A stretch of 37,721 bases of DNA from Oscillospiraceae bacterium. Its GTDB lineage: Bacteria > Bacillota > Clostridia > Oscillospirales > Oscillospiraceae. The position numbers were made by a program, and so were the translations under genes. The DNA lies in contig JAISIK010000038.1 of the NCBI GenBank assembly GCA_031262065.1, forward strand, positions 1 to 37,721. Reading direction: 5' to 3'. Shown piece after piece: positions 33,966 to 37,721 of this stretch (within the stretch, counting starts at the first letter, position 1; the number at the start of each line of letters is the position of its first letter). The notes under the pieces are model-generated. The model saw only the letters and a program-made list of their open reading frames with translations, was not told where the DNA came from and did no database searches.

Positions 33966-34946
33966 TTATCTCTCCGGCGGGAGGCGGCGGATGTCGCTGC
34001 CCGCGAACTGCAGCAAGCGGAATGTGCCCACGATACGCGAGGCAATCTGCGGCGAGTATCGCTGCTCAATCGCCTCCGGCAAAAGATTGGTGGAAATAAT
34101 CGTGGGTCTGCCCTCCATCATGCGCTGATTGACGATCGTGTAGAGCGCGGAGACGGTGAATTGCGTGGTCATTTCCGTGCCCAAATCGTCGATAATCAGC
34201 AGGTCGCAGTGCAGGTATTTGCGCGTTAAACCGCGGTTTTCCTCCTGCGCAAAGGCAAATTTCTCCGCCTCAAACTCAGAAAACAGGTGCACCGCCGTGT
34301 CGTAAACAACGCTGAAGCCGTGGTCTGCGACCTGCCTTGCAATGCAGGCGGAAAGAAAGGTTTTCCCCAATCCCGTTGCGCCGGAGAAGAGCAGATTCTC
34401 AGAATCCAGTGAAAAGCTATTTGCGTAGCGGCGGCAGATATTAAAGATTGCCTGCATCAGCTTTCGCGGGCTTGTGCCGAGCGCGGGCTGGTATTCGTCG
34501 CTGTAGTAGTGCAAGCGGAAGCTGTCGAAGCTCTCGCGCCCGCTGCCGAGCAGAACCGTCAGCGCCTTCTTCTGCTCCTGCCTGCACAGCTCGCGCAAGC
34601 ACGCGCACATCTGCGAGCCGACGTAGCCGCTGCCGCCGCATTTGCTGCAGATCGGCGCGTCGTCCAAATCCAGTTCGCCCGCCTCTAAAATCCAGGACCG
34701 CTCCCGCTGCAGCGCAAGATTCTCCTCGCGCAGCTGCGCAATTGATTTAAAAAGGTCTTCCCCCTGCCGCATTACGTTTGCCATCAACTGCGCCATCGTT
34801 CTGCGGAGTTCTCGGTCAATCTCCTCTAAGCGCGGATAGCGCGCATACGCCTGCGCGCGATGCTGCTCGTTTTCGCGCGCATTTTCCTCCTTTGCCTGCT
34901 GCAATCGCTCGCGCGCACGGCGCAGAACCTGTTCGCTATAGCCCAT
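33966..34946 (-). CDS. dnaC: DnaC/DnaI-type AAA+ ATPase, helicase loader
   Basis: Zn-binding CSKCGGSGYVGSQMCAC; Walker A FSGATGLGKTF; Walker B LLIIDDLGTE; QRYSPQIASRIVGTFRLLQFAGSDIR. Confidence 0.9.
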   Translation of the reverse strand: MGYSEQVLRRARERLQQAKEENARENEQHRAQAYARYPRLEEIDRELRRTMAQLMANVMRQGEDLFKSIAQLREENLALQRERSWILEAGELDLDDAPICSKCGGSGYVGSQMCACLRELCRQEQKKALTVLLGSGRESFDSFRLHYYSDEYQPALGTSPRKLMQAIFNICRRYANSFSLDSENLLFSGATGLGKTFLSACIARQVADHGFSVVYDTAVHLFSEFEAEKFAFAQEENRGLTRKYLHCDLLIIDDLGTEMTTQFTVSALYTIVNQRMMEGRPTIISTNLLPEAIEQRYSPQIASRIVGTFRLLQFAGSDIRRLPPER

Positions 34947-34948
34947 GT

Positions 34949-35854
34949 TCAGCCCTCCTCCGAGAGAATCCGCGCGACCGCTTGCCGCGACAGGGGCGAA
35001 ACCTCCGCATTATGTCGCTGGCAGGCGTCGTTCCCGCGCCTTCCGACCGCGACTGCGGGCTTGTTTTCAGCCTCGACCTCCTGCACGCTGTGCAGACCCT
35101 TTTCGTTCCAGCTTTTGAGTATGCCGTTCATATACGCCCACTTCAGCCCGCCCGTTTTTTCGCAGGTGCGCTCGTAGGCAAGGAAAATGACGTCGTCGCC
35201 AAAGCCCATTTCCATCCAAGAATGTATGTAGCGTTCCTCCGCCGCAGTCAGGCGGCGCTGCGTGATTTGCAATCGCCGCTGCAGCGCCTGTACGCGCGTG
35301 TGCAGGCGCTGCCTGCTCTGGGCGTAGAATGACGCCTCCTCCAGCGTGACAATCCCGGCGTCCGCCCAGTGATATGCCTCTTTTTCAACCGTGCGCATCG
35401 AGGGCATGCGCCCGTTTGCCATGCGGCTTCTCTCGATACAGTAGCTTAAAAGCAGCCCGATTACCTCGTTCGGTAGGCGCAGATAGTCCGTCATGGAAAG
35501 GAGCGTTTTCAGCTCTTCGGTGGACAATGTGCGCCCAAAGCGCCGCTGCGCCTCGCCGATCAGCTTGGAGAAACTGCTGTTTTTGATCTCGCGCTGCACA
35601 TCCTCATAGCTGTACTCCGGCGGCGCAGGGCGGATATGCGCCTGCACCTGCTCCTGCCAAAGCCCGAGCCTGCGCAGGCAGTTCGTGGCTGCAATCATCT
35701 GCGCGCTCGTAAAATGCAGGGCGTCGAGCGCGGTCTCCCGCGGGGCGCCGCTCTTGCAGTAAAGGTGAAGGGCAGTCGCGTCCGAACAGCCGCAGGAGAG
35801 CAGCTTTCGCAATTCTTCAGTTGTCAGCGTCACGTCCCGCATGCCGGTACACAT
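34949..35854 (-). CDS. DnaD domain protein (primosome/replication initiation)
   Basis: FGRTLSTEELKTLLSMTDYLRLPNEVIGLLLSYCIERSRMANGRMPSMRTVEKEAYHWADAGIVTLEEA and C-terminal YIHSWMEMGFGDDVIFLAYERTCEKTGGLKWAYMNGILKSW (DnaD/YwmH DDBH signature). Confidence 0.9.
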   Translation of the reverse strand: MCTGMRDVTLTTEELRKLLSCGCSDATALHLYCKSGAPRETALDALHFTSAQMIAATNCLRRLGLWQEQVQAHIRPAPPEYSYEDVQREIKNSSFSKLIGEAQRRFGRTLSTEELKTLLSMTDYLRLPNEVIGLLLSYCIERSRMANGRMPSMRTVEKEAYHWADAGIVTLEEASFYAQSRQRLHTRVQALQRRLQITQRRLTAAEERYIHSWMEMGFGDDVIFLAYERTCEKTGGLKWAYMNGILKSWNEKGLHSVQEVEAENKPAVAVGRRGNDACQRHNAEVSPLSRQAVARILSEEG

Positions 35855-35877
35855 CCCACTTCCCCATGTTTGCCCCT

Positions 35878-35906
35878 ATTATAGCATAGGCAATGCCCGC
35901 CGACAA
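35878..35906 (-). promoter_or_regulatory. Promoter for dnaD-dnaC operon
   Basis: Minus strand TTGTCG-gcgggcattgcctatgc-TATAAT (17 bp, extended TG). Confidence 0.7.
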
Positions 35907-36000
35907 GCACAGCGCAACGCCGAAAAACGTAGAATTTCCTGCACAGTTTTTGGCTCTACACTATATCTGGTGCTTCCCGCCCAAACAAGCACAATCTGTA

Positions 36001-36030
36001 AACGCCCGATGCCTTGCGGCATCGGGCGTT
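36001..36030 (-). terminator. Hairpin downstream of SDR gene
   Basis: aacgcccgatgcc-ttgc-ggcatcgggcgtt; short T stretch on minus side. Confidence 0.55.
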
Positions 36031-36040
36031 ACGAACGAAA

Positions 36041-36733
36041 TTATAGCGTGAAGCCGCCGTCGATCAGCAAATCCTGCCCTGTGATGAAGGGGGCTTGCGC
36101 AAGAAAAAGAATGCCCTGCGCGACTTCCTCTGCGCTGCCGTTTCTGCCCAGAGGCGTCTGCGCGGCAAGCGCGTCCAAATCCTCTACATTTGCCGTCATA
36201 TCGGTAAGAATCACCCCGGGCGACACGCTGTTCACGCGAATATTCGACGGCGCAAGCTCCTGCGCCAGCGCCTTCGTCAGCGCAAGCACCGCGCCCTTCG
36301 TCGCGCTGTAGGCAGCCTCGCACGATGCGCCCCGATGCCCCCAAATGGACGACACGTTCACAATACTGCCGCTGCGCCTGCGCAGCATGGCAGGCAAAAC
36401 TGCGTTGATGCAGTGATACACGCCGTCTACATTGACCGCAAAAAGCCTGCGCCAATCCGCCTGCGAAATCTGCGAAATCAAACCATAGTGCGCGATTCCC
36501 GCATTATTGACGAGCACCTGCACAGGCGCAATCGAGGAAACCGCCTCGGCTACGCCTTGGGCGTCCGCAACATCGCAGCAAATCGCCTGTGCGCCGCACT
36601 CGCGTGCCAGCGCTTTCGCGGCGTCCTCGCTTGTATGGTAGAAGAAGCTGACCGCATAGCCCGCCTGCGAAAACGCACGCACACAGGCAGCGCCGATACC
36701 GCGGCTGCCCCCCGTGATCAATACATGCTCCAT
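36041..36733 (-). CDS. SDR family oxidoreductase (FabG-like)
   Basis: HVLITGGSRGIGAACVRAF, VLVNNAGIAHYG, YSATKGAVLALTKALAQELAPSNIRVNSVSPG. Confidence 0.93.
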   Translation of the reverse strand: MEHVLITGGSRGIGAACVRAFSQAGYAVSFFYHTSEDAAKALARECGAQAICCDVADAQGVAEAVSSIAPVQVLVNNAGIAHYGLISQISQADWRRLFAVNVDGVYHCINAVLPAMLRRRSGSIVNVSSIWGHRGASCEAAYSATKGAVLALTKALAQELAPSNIRVNSVSPGVILTDMTANVEDLDALAAQTPLGRNGSAEEVAQGILFLAQAPFITGQDLLIDGGFTL

Positions 36734-36914
36734 TTGTACCTCCCGTTCGTATACGAGACTGGATTCCTACAAGGGCGGGTAGCCGCGAAATAAGCAGCCC
36801 TATTGAGAACCAAAAACCGACGCTACGATCTGTTGCAGATTCTAAAACATCCTTTGGAATGGTTGCGGCAAAAAAGTCAGAATGCAAATCTGTGCTTTTG
36901 TTTGCACAAGCTCC

Positions 36915-37721
36915 TTAATGGGATTTTGTCCCGCATTTATGACAATACTCGCTCTCAACCGATAATGGCGTTCCGCAATTCCGGCAAAACAACATTTTCC
37001 CCTCTGTTTGGCTGTTCGTCTGTTCGTATGTATCTTCGCCTTCTGTGCGCTCTTGCGCTGCGGAATCGTTGATACAATCCGTTCCACAATTGTCGTCCGT
37101 TTTTTTGCCTGCGCGTAAAAGGCGATAATTCACATAGCTCCACAAGACGATTGCGCCGCCGCTTATTACCCATTGGCTCTTGTTAAGGATGATAAGCGTC
37201 AGTAGGAAGGAGAAAACACCATATAGTCCGGTTATTATCTTCGCAGCTCCCGATGGCACAGGCGATTTGCGAACGGCATACCGATAAATCACAATAGGAA
37301 GTGCATAGAGGGCAATCGTAATTAGCAGAGCAAAAAGTATGTTCTCGAAACGAAACCGATCCGATACCGCACGGTCTTTGTTGCTGTCAGGAGCAGACGG
37401 TGAGGTGGTCGGCTCAGTGACCGCAGACGCTGTATCGAAATATGTGCTGTCAACGATGTCGGAAAGAAGGGCTTCATCTTCTGCCGTTAACGGTCCGACG
37501 TAGGAGTGCATCGTAATATTTATTGCTTTATTATTATATATTGTATAGTATTGCAACCCATACGCTATCATACTCCCATTCGGTTGGCTTATGTAAAGTT
37601 TAATAAATTTTGCTTGTTCGTGTTGATATATTTCCGTATCTTCTACAGTAATGCCTAAGTTCTTATATTCTTCTTCAAGAGTCGTAGTCAAAAACGCAAG
37701 GGTAGAATCGCTGAATGCATT
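36915..37721 (-). CDS. Membrane protein with C-terminal zinc ribbon, N-terminus cut by window edge
   Basis: Minus frame is open from the window end (NAFSDSTLAFLTTTLEEEYKNLG...), so the listed 37691 start is an internal TTG. TM segments in the middle; C-terminus MLFCRNCGTPLSVESEYCHKCGTKSH. Confidence 0.75.
   Translation of the reverse strand, partial: NAFSDSTLAFLTTTLEEEYKNLGITVEDTEIYQHEQAKFIKLYISQPNGSMIAYGLQYYTIYNNKAINITMHSYVGPLTAEDEALLSDIVDSTYFDTASAVTEPTTSPSAPDSNKDRAVSDRFRFENILFALLITIALYALPIVIYRYAVRKSPVPSGAAKIITGLYGVFSFLLTLIILNKSQWVISGGAIVLWSYVNYRLLRAGKKTDDNCGTDCINDSAAQERTEGEDTYEQTNSQTEGKMLFCRNCGTPLSVESEYCHKCGTKSH

Noticed and set aside
1-37721. CRISPR array, tRNA/rRNA genes, transposase or phage genes
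   Set aside because: Looked for regularly spaced repeats, tRNA-like cloverleafs, and integrase/transposase motifs; none could be supported by eye.

Overview
This 37.7 kb window looks like chromosomal DNA from a gut-type Clostridia/Oscillospiraceae relative, based on GC-rich housekeeping genes with AT-rich sigma-A promoters (organism is inference). Most of it is core housekeeping: YmdB and SbcD-like phosphoesterases, a Noc/ParB-like protein, pyruvate phosphate dikinase, a PAP2-nrdG-dut-ygiQ cluster, a heterodimeric ABC exporter, a recJ-relA-dtd-MBL-hemZ-amidohydrolase-flippase run, hup-rqcP, and dnaD-dnaC. No CRISPR array, phage, transposase, tRNA or rRNA could be supported. I see no clear complete new defence or biosynthetic system. 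The best candidates for something undescribed are: (1) a ~230 bp MITE-like or structured-RNA element at 1321-1550, with flanking direct repeats, imperfect terminal inverted repeats and four stem-loops; (2) a ~75 bp compound palindrome at 5591-5665 between ppdK and a PAP2 gene, followed by a second leader hairpin with competing pairings at 5725-5773; (3) a 1755-aa S-layer-anchored multidomain protein carrying a PHP/CehA-like metallohydrolase domain (14251-19518); and (4) a yabM-hup-yabO locus that lacks the usual mazG/yabP/yabQ/divIC neighbours. All calls come from reading the sequence; no database search was run.
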